A DNA stretch of 64,000 nucleotides from Erythroxylum novogranatense (GCA_029891385.1 CM057225.1:80501887-80565886); one strand, 5' to 3'. Positions 34,481-46,060 are shown, numbered from the stretch's first letter. Translations and numbers: made by a program. Notes: generated from the letters alone by a model not told the origin.

Positions 34481-36240
34481 CGCTTAAGGCATCAACATTT
34501 CACAAAATCCTTTCTTATATTTAGGTTCAGACAGGTCATCATTGTCGAAGAACCATTACTAACTGAATCGGTATTATTCTTTGTTCTATTTTCATTAACA
34601 AAGTTGTTCTAAGTTAACTTATACCTTTGGTGTTTATCAGGAGTTCTTAATTATGCATTTGATATATGGGTCAGGTTTGTGGGTCAGGTTTCAACATGAT
34701 TTACTGCTTGTCTTTGTTATTTGTATATGGGTTGGCTTCTTCCTAATGACCTTTAATGCTTCCCTCATCAAAGCTTCAGAACTATTTGGTGAAAGGTCTT
34801 CAAGATTTTACTTTAATTCATTTCCATTAATAGTAATATATCCTAATATAGATAATACTATATTTTTGTACATCAAAAGCATAGTCATGTCTATTCTACT
34901 TTAAATTCTAAATTTTGCATATGATATAAACACACAATAGATTTCTAAAATTTTAGTAAGGGTAACTTTCATATCATTAGGCACGTTGAAGATGTACAAG
35001 TGCTAAATTGACTACTTTCACTTGTCATCTAAATTGAGTCGAACATACATCATTTTATTCTAAATCGACAATCAGAGAATATATCTCTTAACATTATTAA
35101 TCAAGGAATGTCAACTAGTTCTGGATGGCCCTAATTCATTCCTTTCGGGAGAAATGTAACAAAATTGTCTTTCTCGAAAAAATAAAATGCAGAAAATCTC
35201 CATTTCATACATTAATTATTATTTGCCTTCCATAGCCGATTTTTGGTTTTAAGGTGTTTAGTATCATCCAAACAACATCACTTTCCTTATTATGTACGCC
35301 TCATTTCCTTTTATGAAGCTATAATATGTATAGCTACTAATTGATGATATATAATACATGTTGTTTTAAGCTTCCTCGAATCTCAAGATGACATGTATGC
35401 CCATAGAGGCTAGAGCGATGTCACAACGATCAGTGAAGGATTAGGAATATCTGTTTTTGGAAAATTTGTCAATTCCACAAACTCATCTGTCCATTCACAT
35501 ATGCATGTCACTCAATTTTGGTTCATTTAATAGTTTACTAATATGACAATAATCAGTTCTATATTGATTCTGCTTTTAGGTAAACCATTTCAGATCGGCA
35601 ATTTATCTAGAGAACTTGTCTTCCATACTAATTTTATGTACTCATTGACTGTATCATCTACAAGTTTAGCTATAGTGGAAACGTTGTTACAAGAGGGTGT
35701 GAAAATCCTATCCCTAAGTGGAAGAACTATCATCGCTTTAATTGGTGCCCTCAAACATGCAAGGACCCTTCTCGAGAATCCGTATATCGGGGACTCATTT
35801 ACCTTTATCGACTCTCATTTCACTTGGAATATAAAAATAATCATATCATTGTCATTTATTGATGCAATCAACTAGACTTAGCTTTAAAGTTGATTTATTG
35901 TTGTATCGTAAGAATTTGTAACAACCTCTCTACTAGTTAGGGTCAAACTACCTACTATTAAGTGTGGACTATTATTGTTCTTGTTCTATAACTATATGAA
36001 TTTTTAAACTTCTAATTCAAAGTTTGTACTACTCCATATATCATATTATTACATTGATACAATTATTTAAAATTTTTATCACTAATTTTTGCAATGTTAG
36101 TAAATATTAATGATTAATTAATACTATTGTTTAACACTTAAAATTATGTTATATGTAATTTTTCAACAACATGTTGTAAACATTCAAAATAAATCTCCAA
36201 TAAAACATATCTTAACTATGATAGATTATAAAAATGTTAG
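34480..36240 (+). other. Unrecognised region with exon-like open stretches
   Basis: One plus-strand reading gives RQVIIVEEPLLTES before a GT at about 34570. It resumes after TTTATCAG at about 34640 as GVLNYAFDIWVRF, which would be consistent with a short GT-AG intron, but stops follow soon. Another 110-residue open stretch (35543-35875) contains TLLQEGVKILSLSGRTIIALIGALKHARTLLENP. I do not recognise either. They may be gene fragments carried by a transposon or chance frames. Confidence 0.15.
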
Positions 36241-36254
36241 TTTAATAATTTTGA

Positions 36255-36850
36255 AAAGTCAACTTTTGGTGACGATTTAGGCAAATGGTCACTAATGTGT
36301 AAATTAGTAGAAAATAAATTATTGTAATATTTCGGGATGATTTTCACAATACTTTGTAACACATTTGGTGACCATTTACCTAAATCGTCACCAAAGGAAA
36401 ATCATCACCTAACGTGGACCATTTAGTGACGATTTTAGAAATCCTCAATTAATGTGCAAATTTGGGGACAATTTTCAAAATTCTTCACCAAATGTTGATC
36501 TTTTGGTGACGCCTCAAATATCGCCACCAAATGGTGACTTTTTTAGAGAATGTCAAAAACATAGCAAAAAGTAAACATCTTTTAAGGATTTATTTTATAT
36601 AATCATCGCCAATCAGGAACTCTTTGATGACGATTTTGACATTGGTCACCAAATGTTTTACAAATTATGGTGACAATTTTTGAAAAGTATCACCAAAAGT
36701 TCATTTAGTTGATGAATTTTTGAAATCGCACCCATCAGGATCATTTTGTGATGATTTTGATAATGTCAATAAATGATCACCATTTGGGGACATTTTTGTC
36801 ATTCGTCACAAAATGTTGTTCCTTTTGTGATGTTTTTTAGTTACTATAAA
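36255..36850. repeat. Cluster of short inverted repeats with core TTTGGTGACGATTTT
   Basis: At least ten direct or inverted copies of (A)TTTGGTGACGATTT / AAATCGTCACCAAAT occur in about 600 bp, for example near 36264, 36363, 36383, 36421, 36500, 36520, 36622, 36640, 36668 and 36690. Many pairs form small hairpins. Such dense GTGAC-type subterminal motifs are seen at the ends of some plant CACTA transposons, but no CACTA terminus was found, so the class is open. Confidence 0.6.
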
Positions 36851-36859
36851 GGCTTAGTT

Positions 36860-37185
36860 TTTACCGACAATTTGGAAAGTCATCACAATATGATTTATTG
36901 GAAAATCCTTGAGTTGGAATCTATCCAGATAATTTTGTCCTCTCTAGTTGAAGAAATGACAAGAAGTATGTTATTCAAGCTAACAACCTCTAGAATTGCA
37001 ATCCCAACTTCCATTAAGAATTACCTAAGCCTTTTTGTCAATATGAATTCTCGATTATCGATGTCTAAGATCATTCCTCGTTGATTAATGAACTCATTTC
37101 ACTCCAATTATCAAACTAAAACCATATGATTCTCAATTTCATGTTTTTCTTTATCGAGTGGTATGTTTGATGTCTCGCCTAACAT
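36860..37185. other. Unassigned between repeat cluster and LINE relic
   Basis: A 103-residue open stretch on plus (36773-37084) starts inside the palindromic repeats and has no recognised content. Some of this may be 3' LINE sequence on minus. Confidence 0.3.
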
Positions 37186-37186
37186 T

Positions 37187-38480
37187 TTCTTAAAACTCCA
37201 TTAATTTCCATATGCTTTTCTCCTTCATATAGTACTCGTTAATCCACTTGGACCATAAGGTCTCCTTATCTTTAAATATCCTCCATATCCTCTTTGGAGC
37301 ATTGCTTTCAGATAGACATAAGTTTATGTAATCCCTAAACCCCTCATACTTAGAGAGACACAATTCATTCAATTTCACCATATATTTCTCTCAGTTTCCA
37401 ATTTTTCCAGCCTATAAAATCTACTTAATCTACATCCCAATCTCCTTCACAACCTTCCTAGGTAGCACCAAATAAGCACTCCAATGCATGCTAACGCTCT
37501 CAACACCGTGGATATCAACTGCAATCTTCTAGCAAAAGAGAACTACCTTTACGAAGCATTTATCCTAGTTTGTGCATTTCAACTAATGGCAAGCAATCCC
37601 TATATTTTGGTTTGTTCTGTTAATCGGATACCCAAATATCTAAATCGAGGAACGTGAATATGAAGTTTTGTCAATCTATTTAACTCCTCAACATTTTGCA
37701 TATCTGAAGAAACATGCATACAGATTTTTAGAAAATGAATATTCAAACATGACATCATGCTAAACTCCTTGAGAATCCTTATCATTATATTTAAGGAAAA
37801 CAAATAAAATCCATATTCAAAAGTAAATCATCCGCAAACGCCGATGATTTGGCTTTACACTTCACATTTATGGTGAAATTTGAATCTTAGATTCTTAACG
37901 ATGAGGGCTAACAACATTTTAGAGAGAATCTCAATGGTAAGTGAGAATAGGTAGGGAAAGAGGACCCTTCACAAATATCTTTAAAATTCTCAAGAAATTA
38001 GTAAGCCTTCCATTGATATTGAAATTTGTGAAGAAATGCATTTTGTTATCCATCCTATGAATATTTCGAAGCCAAAAGCTTGAAGATAATGAACGATGAA
38101 TTCCATTTAATAGTATTGAAAGCTTTAAAAAATCAATCTTGATTCAACAACCCTCAATAGACCTCTTGAAATTGTAATCCCTCATCTCTCTCAAACAAAC
38201 AAGATGTTATCCTTAATGCCCTTCCTAAACAAAATGCCTTAGGAAATAATGATAATATACTCCAATCATTTCTTTAACTTGTTCATAATTATCTTATAAA
38301 TGAGTTTATAAATAGTGTTGTAGCAAGATATAAATCTTTCATGTCAAGGAATTTTGGATTTTGGACGAGGAATTTGTAGGTTTTGTTGATTTTAAGAAGT
38401 TTGGAGGAAGAAAATTTCTCCTCTTCTACCACTAAATCATTGTAATGCTCCAAGCCTTTTGAAAGAAAAAATGTTAAACC
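37187..38480 (-). pseudogene. L1-type LINE reverse transcriptase relic
   Basis: Minus-strand blocks in order: an AFVKG-like entry, FNTIKW (from 'FKAFNTIKW') near 38120, IGWITKCISS near 38040, PYLFSLTIEILSKML near 37930, the catalytic AFADDLLL with FADD encoded at 37827-37838, IRILKEFSMMSCL, FRYLGIRL near 37625, and SNAPKRIWRIFKDKETLWSKWINEYY near 37230-37300. This is a plant LINE RT and thumb with the Asp pair intact but frames broken. It belongs to a different LINE group from 14087-19509, judged by its wording. Neither a 5' endonuclease nor a tail is seen. Confidence 0.8.
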
Positions 38481-38539
38481 TGTATGGCCCAAACTTTTAA
38501 TGGATTCAAACCAACAGATGCTTTTAATTTCTAGCACAT

Positions 38540-38770
38540 AAATTTGACCAATTAGTGTTTCTCATTTTATCTGGCATTTCCTCTTTGATATTCTTCTTGT
38601 TTCAGTGAACAGATTTTCTTCTTCAAATTGGCTTTATTCACATTAATCCTATAATCACTTAGTTTTTGAAGAAGAGAAAACTCTATTATCGCTGAAAATA
38701 GCCTACCCGATAAGGAGATATCATTAAGTCAAGTTATAGATTATATGACTGCCTTGAGGTTTAAGATGAA
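38540..38770. other. Unassigned short stretch
   Basis: No gene or repeat recognised; possible leader of the LINE relic on minus. Confidence 0.3.
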
Positions 38771-38920
38771 GTATTTACAATTATAATTTCTTCATATTTA
38801 CAATTTTGCTATCTACATATTTATAATTTTGCCACTTGTATATTTACAATTCTACCATTACTACTTATTTATAATTATGTCATCTTTAGTTATTTATAAT
38901 TATGCATTTTTAGTTTACCT
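38770..38920. repeat. Degenerate tandem repeat, core TATTTATAATT(T/A)TGCCAT
   Basis: About six units of roughly 25 bp: ATATTTACAATTTTGCTATCTAC, ATATTTATAATTTTGCCACTTGT, ATATTTACAATTCTACCATTACT and so on. Unit length varies by a few bases. Purely AT-rich minisatellite with no coding. Confidence 0.65.
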
Positions 38921-39620
38921 ACGCATTATGCATATTAGAACGCTTATGATTGTTTAGTTGATGCTTTAAAAATAATAATAAAATAAATTGATTTTGTTAT
39001 TTTAAGAGGGGTATCATATCATATTTTGTTTATTTTATGTTTTCCAAATTGAATATTTTATCTGCATGGATGATAATTTTATTATATTTAGGATAACTTT
39101 ACATGTCATTTTAAACTAGCTATCACTTGTTTAATGTAACATTTAGCTTTATTAATTTATTGTAATGTTTTAGATCGAATTGAATATTGTATGCTTATTA
39201 ACTTACCTCTCATAAGTCTAGGAATTCAAATATTTTTATCGATCATTAATCAATTTTTATTAATATTCATAGGCATAATGAAATTATCCTATCGATTTAG
39301 TTTATTGTTTGTAGGATACTTGATTAGTAAAGAATATACTAAATTTTATGAATCAACATAATTTTACTATTAAATCAATAATTGATTGATGCATTTGGTT
39401 ATGATATATAATATGTTGATTTATCTGTGAATGAGTATATATTTTGATAATTAACATACTTTAGCATTCAATAATAACTTTTATAGATCATTTAAGCAAG
39501 TCAAGAAAGAGAGAATAATATGATCTTTCTTTACATTAATATTAATATCATATTATGGTTTTTCTTTCATCTTTAAGCAATCATCAATTTTTATCATTTT
39601 AAGGCTTAACGGGACTAATC
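38920..39620. other. Unassigned AT-rich stretch left of Copia-3
   Basis: No coding. Could hold the 5' LTR and leader of Copia-3, but no matching right LTR was identified at 44020-44293. Confidence 0.3.
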
Positions 39621-39639
39621 ACAAATAATAGCTAAATCT

Positions 39640-40370
39640 CTTATGAGAAATCGAACATGGCCTTAAAAGAAAAATTGTCCTACTAAACTCATTGTTGAGA
39701 CTTTTACTAGTGATCGTAACCTTTATGACAATTGGGAGTACTTGAACCAATATTGTTTGATAATTGTGAGGTATCATATGAAAGACTCTATATGCGATAA
39801 AGCATTGACAATATTAAGAATCTTAACAAATTTCAGGAAGCCATTAATAAGAAATATAAAAGTTCTCCAAGAATGAGAAGAATGAATTCTCGAACACTCT
39901 ACATTCCATTATTTATGATGGCTGCTCAGGAATTAAATAGTGCATCGATAAGATTGTGGATCGTTATCATAAGATTAAGGCAACGGTATACAATTTGATA
40001 AAGATCATATTGGCTATTGTCAAGTTGTGTCTTTCATTTCAATTTGTCTTTATTAGGTATAGTTTAAATACTCAAAAGAAGAAATGGACCATAAAGAAGA
40101 TGACCACCATTCCCGCCAAGGAGGAGGATAATATGAAGAAGGGAAGTTAAAAATCATGACAATGACTACAAACACGTAATTATAATAGTAAGAAAATGAA
40201 GCCTCAAAGAGTGCACATAGTAATAATCTTTTCAAGAATAGAATATAGATAATAAAAGGAATGAGAAAAGATCAACCATAGATTCCAATTCCCAAAAATG
40301 AGGGCTTCAAAATAAAATGTGATTATTACTAAAATTATTGGCATAAGAAGGTAGACTTCAATAAGCTTAG
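39640..40370 (+). pseudogene. Copia-3 gag (UBN2-type)
   Basis: The plus strand reads WEYLNQYCLIIVRYHMKDSI (start of the W-E-x-S-N-x-x-x-L-x-x-M-x-x-x-I-P block), FVFIRYSLNTQKKKWTIKKM near 40040-40110 (usual F-x-V-S-Y-N-T-Q-K-x-K-W-x-x-x-E-L), and then KEEDNMKKGS (E-E-E-R-L-K). A knuckle-like KCDYYxNYWHKKVDF near 40313-40350 has lost its cysteine pattern. Stops and frame changes are present. Confidence 0.7.
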
Positions 40371-40379
40371 CCAGACTAA

Positions 40380-41400
40380 AAGAGAAAGAGATGACAAATA
40401 GAAAGAGGCTAACTAGTATGGAGCAATATGTATAAATAGAGATAGTACATGAACTAAAGTTAATAAAAATTACCATAAGATAATTTTTAAAGTTAGATAA
40501 AGTTACATGCATACCTTCAATTAAGAGGAATTTAGTTTCTATATTTGTTTTAGACAGAATTGGTTGTATTTTTCCTTTTAGATACAAAAAGTGACTTTGT
40601 ACCATAACTTTTTTTATTGAAATAAAATTTTATATGGAAATATTTAAAAGCTTGATTTAGTGGATGTGTCTTTTCTTACTTCTTCTTCTTCTCTACTTAA
40701 TATTGCTGCTACCAAAAAGCTTAAGGTTAAATAAAATCTTCCATTCTACGATACAAAAATTGGGTCATATTTCTAAATATTGAATAGAAGGTTAATAAAA
40801 GAGGGGAATCTATAGAATCTTTGTTTTTGAAAGTTGTTTATATATATATTCAAAAGAAGTTATGTAACCTTGTCATGGTTCAAAGTAAACTAAGTTACAA
40901 AAGAAATGAAGAATGAGCTTTGATTATAAGGATTTTGGAAAATCAACACATTAGCCATCTTTCCTTCATCTTTATGGATAACTCTTTCGTTAGTTGTCTA
41001 GCTCACATTAAAATTCTTCACTACATGTATATTTTTTGAAAATGTCTCTTTTCTTCTCTCATTATTCTTGAAAATTCTAAGTTCCTTTCACGTATGTAAT
41101 ATAACGTGGTTTGAAAAGTTGATCTTGATTTGTAGTCTCGCTTTGTTTGTCATTTTGATGCTTTCTATCTAGTGAATTAGCTCTTTCTACGAGCTGATTA
41201 TTTTCTAAATATCGAGTAACTTCTATATTTTGTTCCATATGTTTAATGTACATTGGCATTTTACTAGCAGAGATTATCTTATGTTTAAAGATGATGGTGG
41301 CGCTTTACACACTTAAAAGTTATAAGGAATCTATAGGATCTTGATTTTCATACTTTCTTATTTATATTAACTATATAAAAGAAAACTTGGCAGTCAAAAT
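40380..41400 (+). pseudogene. Copia-3 protease/pre-integrase interval, strongly decayed
   Basis: Expected location of protease and the HHCC zinc region. Only faint words are seen (IGSYF near 40760 after a KLKV-like run). Open minus-strand stretches (40204-40605, 41077-41259) have no recognised content. Confidence 0.35.
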
Positions 41401-42000
41401 AATAATAATAAAGTTGATATGTGCATAAAACTACTTAGGTCAATCCATGTAGTTATTTGTGCTTTTTATTCTTCCAATTTATGGTGAATATAAGTAACTC
41501 ATCACTTTCATTGATGACTTTTTCATTACAATTTTGTTAAGATCATTCGTGAAAAGTGTGATTCTTCGATAAAACCTTCAAAGGAAGAGTGGAACTTTAA
41601 TAAGGAAAATGATCAAAGTGGTTCATTCCGAGAGAGGTGATGAGTATGATGATACAAGATGCAATTATAGAATTTTGTAAAGGTTTTATAGAGTGTGAAA
41701 ATAAATCTCAATATATAAAGCCTAATACACTTTAATAAAATAAAGTCGAAAGAAGAAATCGTACACTTCTTAATATAAAGGCAATGTATATTGAGAACTT
41801 TTCCTTACTAGAGTTCTTATAAGGTGATACTTAAGAATCAGATCTTGTATTTTGAATCATGTCTCCAGAAGTTAATTCCAAAGGCTCCTTACGAAGTCAG
41901 GATCACATAAGAAACTAGTTTACAAAACTTTTATATTTAGGTGGTTGCAAAGGTGAGAACCCTATAATTTGCAATCTAAGAAACTTGAACCTAAAATAGA
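41400..42000 (+). pseudogene. Copia-3 integrase core relic
   Basis: The plus strand gives IIREKCDSSIKPSKEEWNFNKEN near 41540-41610 (Y-x-I-x-E-K-S-D-x-x-x-x-F-K-x-x-x-x-x-V-E), then SGSFRERDEYDD around 41610-41650 (second Asp region), and VERRNRTLLN-like words near 41740-41770 (catalytic Glu segment). Broken frames. Confidence 0.6.
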
Positions 42001-42234
42001 TACTTTATTGGCTATTGTATGAGATCAAGAGGTTTGTGTTTTATTGTCCACCATCTATATCCGTGGTTATTGAATCTTATCGACTATCTATTTTGAGGAT
42101 AACACTGTATAAGCTATAGGCTATGGAAATTATAGTTGTGAACACTAACCATTGTCTTTGTTCCTATTAATACTCCAATAGTTAGTCCTATGGTTGATTA
42201 GTACCCAAGAGCCATTCATAATGAACTTAGTATA

Positions 42235-42335
42235 TGTAGCACAAGAGGCTTTAGATGTTGTCATAAAAGATACATATTTAAGGAGATTAAAAGTAGTCAT
42301 AAAAGATACATGTTTAAGGAGATTAAGAAGCATTT
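42235..42335. repeat. 48-bp tandem duplication in Copia-3
   Basis: GTTGTCATAAAAGATACATATTTAAGGAGATTAAAA is followed directly by GTAGTCATAAAAGATACATGTTTAAGGAGATTAAGA, two adjacent copies differing at a few bases. Confidence 0.7.
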
Positions 42336-42924
42336 AGAGACCTATAATCCTTGATGAGTACATTATATACTTGAAGAGCATGAATATGACACTGGTGACT
42401 CCTTAGATCTAACTACCTATAATGAAGTCAGCCAATCTAAATTTTGAATAGTTGCTATATATAATAAGATAAAATTAAAATGAAATATGGTGCCAAAGTG
42501 AGTTATTAAAAGTTGTAGACCAATGAATGTAAATGGGTATTCAAGAAGTGTGGTACTATAAATCAAATGAAGAGGTATAAAGTAATACAGTAGCTAAATG
42601 CTATAGCTAATAAGAAGGTATTGATTGTAAAGAGAAGGTATTGATTGTAAAGAGACCTCTCTCCAATTTTTTGGAATCTTTACAGATCATCATAGAAATT
42701 ATGGCTCATTTTAACTTAAAACTTCATCAAATGGATGCGAGAATGACCTTCTTAAATGAAAATTTAATGAAGACATTTACATAGTTCAATCTACTAGTTT
42801 TGATGTAGTTAAGATAGTAAACATAGTTTATAAGCTCCATAAGTCAATTTATAGGTTGAAACAAGCTTCAAGGCAAGGGTATCTTAAGCTAATAATATTT
42901 GGTAATAACTTACAAAGAAAATGT

Positions 42925-42926
<2 letters not shown>

Positions 42927-42978
<52 letters not shown>

Positions 42979-42991
42979 GTGTGTGTGTGTG
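42927..42991. repeat. (TG)n microsatellite
   Basis: About 32 TG units with one TTG interruption, inside the Copia-3 RT and directly preceding duplication copy 1. Confidence 0.95.
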
Positions 42992-43120
42992 AAGGTCAAG
43001 TAATTACACATTTATAGTTTATATATTGATGATATTTTACCATCATTAATGAATGTTTTATTTATCGAGACAAAATAATTATTGTTTGTCTATTTTGAAA
43101 TGAAGGATCTCAGTGAAGTA
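42991..43120. repeat. Local duplication, copy 1
   Basis: About 130 bp from GAAGGTCAAG to GAAGTA, nearly identical to 43150-43284. It includes the RT active-site region. Confidence 0.9.
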
Positions 43121-43140
43121 TATATATATATATATATATG
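43119..43140. repeat. (TA)n microsatellite
   Basis: About ten TA units between the two duplication copies. Confidence 0.9.
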
Positions 43141-43149
43141 TATGCATGT

Positions 43150-43284
43150 GAAGGTCAATAAGAGTAATTACACATTTATAGTTTATATATTGATGATATT
43201 TTACTCATCATTAATGAATGTTTTATTTATCGAGACAAAATAATTATTGTTTGTCTATTTTGAAATGAAGGATCTTGTGAAGTA
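43150..43284. repeat. Local duplication, copy 2
   Basis: About 135 bp matching 42991-43120 with a short insertion after GAAGGTCAA. After this copy the copia RT reading continues. Confidence 0.9.
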
Positions 43285-43419
43285 TCTTTTTTTAAGGCAT
43301 ACAAATCCTTCATGGTAAGAGTAATGGTATTCTAAGATTGCCTTCAATGCACCTATATTGATCAGATCTCGAAGAGGTTTACTATACGCCTTGTTCTTCT
43401 CGTGAATATTCTAATTCTA

Positions 43420-44020
43420 AAGGGTGAAAAATTCTTTAAAATGTCGAGAGATCAAATAAAAGTGTTCCCTTATGTTTCAATTTGTTAGCACTTAATATAT
43501 ACTCCAATGCATAACGCCCTAATATTGCCTTTACGGTTCGCTTTCAATAGATACTGAGTGATTCTGGGAAAACTTAGTAGTAAATGACCTAAAATCTTGA
43601 ATTATCTTTAGGATATCAAGGATCTTATGCGATATATCGACGTAACTACACTCTCGAAGTAATTGCTTTTAATGAATTGATTATACAAAGTTGTATGGAT
43701 GATATGAAACCCTTCTCGATACAACTTCATGATGGTAGGAGTTATTTCGTGGGAAATGAAACTTCATTTCGTGGATCGAGAGTTGGATCTCTATTTCGAG
43801 GTTGCTAAAATTATATTTAACATCAGATCTTTTCTTAACACGAAGAGTAACTTCTCGCTTTCTAAGCATACATATATTATGTTCCACTTTGTTAAAGAGA
43901 AAGTCAGAAAGTCTCGAGTTACTATCGAGCACACGACTAAGATTACCATATTGGCATATTTACTAACTAAGGCTTACCTATTTGGTGTATTTTAGAACAT
44001 ATCTCTATACGGCTATTGGG
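43420..44020 (+). pseudogene. Copia-3 RNase H and pol C-terminus
   Basis: Segments match the copia end. A segment with the same wording as Copia-4 lies at 43575-43650. MMVGVISWEMKLHF near 43730-43770 corresponds to the G-G-A-I-S-W-x-S-x-K-Q block. KHTYIMFHFVKEKVRKSRVTIEHT near 43865-43935 and ILAYLLTKAY near 43950 match the K-H-I-x-I-x-Y-H-F-x-R-E...D-x-L-T-K-x-L end. One 88-residue piece (43729-43995) is open. It ends before Tat-A. Confidence 0.78.
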
Positions 44021-44293
44021 AGTTTAACTCTTTTTTTAAATTTTAGTGGAGTCTCGCTCTATATATATTTGTAAGAATTGCTTGGATTTTATGTAATACA
44101 TGCATATTATGAATATTTTATCACTACTTATGACATTTTTGTAATTTTACATCTATAACAAGTGAAAATTTGATGATATTTGAATCCATATTTACGTAAT
44201 TGTCATGTTTTTAGATTGATAGTACTTAATCATGTATGACTAATACATCCCATCAATATATTAGTCAGGTGTGATTAATTTAGTTATGCATAT
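44020..44293. other. Unassigned between Copia-3 and Tat-A
   Basis: AT-rich; possible remains of the Copia-3 3' LTR. The last bases, TTATGCATAT, abut Tat-A and do not match the bases after its right LTR. Confidence 0.3.
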
Positions 44294-44695
44294 TGACGGG
44301 TCGGCAACATTGGGTCCAAATCCAGCCCTCATGGGCCAATCGATCAGCCTTTTCACCTAAGGCTTAACCAGGTCAGCCCATATATTCATAGCCCATTAGC
44401 GTAAGGTAATATCCCAAGCAAACACGAAACCCTAAACCTAGCTACTTAATCATATATAAGGTAATTTTCTCTCATAATCAAGGTAACAAAATCATAACCT
44501 AGCTTGCTTTTCTCTCGATCGATTTTATCTCACCTTCACCAAAAGACTTACTGAAGGCTTGAGGGGCTACTATCGACACAACCCCGACAAGCCTTCCTTG
44601 TTTTGCAGGTGATTTTACGCTGGAACCACTTCAGCAAGTATAGGATCATGGATAAGTATCGGTAATAATCGCCAAATTGTAATCCGGCAGAACCA
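44294..44695 (+). repeat. Tat-A 5' LTR
   Basis: 402 bp, beginning TGACGGGTCGGC and ending GGCAGAACCA, matching 54144-54535 and, inverted, 55605-55994. A TATATAA box lies at 44453-44459, with a conserved TTTTCTCTC...CTCGATCGATTTTATCTCACC leader part after it. Confidence 0.92.
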
Positions 44696-44713
44696 TGGCG
44701 CCCACCGGGGGCC
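44696..44713 (+). other. Tat-A primer-binding site
   Basis: TGGCGCCCACCGGGGGCC immediately after the LTR. The TGGCGCC start is the usual form of the tRNA-complementary primer site in Tat/Athila elements; the exact tRNA is not determined. Confidence 0.7.
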
Positions 44714-45149
44714 CGACTTCCGACACCACGCCTAGAAACACGCAGATAAGTCAGCGCAGCCGATGAACCCCGATGTAGCTGCCGTTGCTATTCGCGATGC
44801 AACGATCGCTTATGCTACCAGTACGATTCGCCGCATCTACACGCCTCCCCAAGACGGAGTCTTCCAATCTTAACGATCAACTACGCCCAAGCATTGGAGC
44901 AAGAAGAATGAGCGTGGTCGTGGAGGATAACGCTAGCACTATGCAAACCCGAATCACCAAAGACCGACAGATGCGCTCTCCTCCGCCCATACACGCCACT
45001 CGAGTCTGAAATAAATAAGAGGCTACTGAGCCGGTGATTCGCCAGACATCAGCCAAGAAATCGACAAACAACAGTAGCCCATATGTAATTACCGCCTCGA
45101 CAAACCAATGCACGAATCGATCATCGCCTATGAAGCCCTAGAAAAATCG

Positions 45150-46060
45150 CGAATGATAGACTCATGAAGCTACGAAGCTGGGTCCTGACGCCTGACGGGC
45201 AAAGACAGCCTCTCCTTTCACTCCCGACATCTTAGATACCTCCCATGTTCACAAGACAAAGATACCGACCCCGAGAAATATACCGGAAAGACCGAATCTT
45301 TGGACTACATGCAACACTTCCAATCCATGATGAGCCTACATTGTGTTCCTGGACGCTATCCAATGTAAGGCTTTCAGACGGCCTTCCAAGAGGGAGCTCA
45401 GTGATGGTTCAACAAATTACCCCTTGATTGTATCACATGCTTCGAGGATTTCGTGTCGCTTTTCCCTAATCAATTCGACACTAGTAAGCTTAATCAGAGA
45501 AGATGGCTTTGGAGGTGATGCAACTCACCCAAGGAAGGAATGAGAGTTTCATGGAGTTCATCACTTGGCTTAATAATGAAGCGCCGAGGTACCCACCTCA
45601 CCGCTGCCTCGCCGCACGCCGCTCACTTACGAGTAATACGAGGACTAAGAGTTCAAGAAGTCACTAGCCTCGATCAGCCCTTCGATCTATTCAGAGATCG
45701 ATGTCATGCATAAATACATTCAAATACCGAGGAGGTGTTAAAGAATACAAAACGCCGGCAGATGATCGTGGACCGAGTGGTAGGACTGGATGAGTCTCAC
45801 AAAAGATGTAGAGACCAATGACTCGAGAAAGCCGAGCTACGACATTGAATCAATAAGACTTCACCCGCTTAATAAACGATACACTGAAGTCTTGACGGCT
45901 ATCATAGCAAACGGGAAACTATCCGAGAGCCCTAAAAATGAAAACCCCTACAAGGATGTAAACACTTAGTGTGTATTGCCGCTTCCATAAAGAGGTCACC
46001 ATGACATCAAGATTGCCGGCAATTGAAGAAAGAGATTGAATTCCTCATACAAAAGGGAAG
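45150..46060 (+). pseudogene. Tat-A gag
   Basis: In shifting plus-strand frames: DPEKYTGK, SLDYMQHFQSMMSLH, DAIQCKAF near 45340-45370, WFNKLP, CFEDFASLF and QFDTSKLNQR near 45405-45495 (core of the Retrotrans_gag domain), MQLTQGRNESFMEFITWLNNE near 45520-45580. Near 45970-46060 a knuckle start, YCRFHKE, leads to IEFLIQKGK. Gag forms the particle. The domain is well recognised; frames are broken. Confidence 0.82.

Larger units (their letters stand above)
42480..43420 (+). pseudogene. Copia-3 reverse transcriptase relic
   Basis: Blocks: EGIDCKE, PLSNFLESLQIIIEIMAHFNLKLHQMDARMTFLNENL near 42660-42770 (copia [13 protein letters not shown]), then IYRLKQASRQ near 42850-42880. The YIDDIL catalytic region appears twice, once in each copy of the local duplication (near 43020-43040 and 43180-43205), followed by FEMKDLVKY. 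Frames are broken in many places. This wording fits a Tork-like copia lineage, which is an inference. Confidence 0.78.
39620..44020 (+). mobile_element. Copia-3: decayed Ty1-copia element
   Basis: Plus-strand copia order is preserved: gag (39640-40370), integrase (about 41400-42000), RT (42480-43280), RNase H to the pol end (43280-44020). LTRs were not recognised. It carries a TG microsatellite, an AT microsatellite and two local duplications within coding sequence. Tat-A begins about 270 bp downstream. Stops are frequent, so this is an old relic. Confidence 0.8.

Noticed and set aside
36255..36850. Firm CACTA transposon call
   Set aside because: Subterminal-like motifs are present, but no CACTA terminal inverted repeat or transposase was found.
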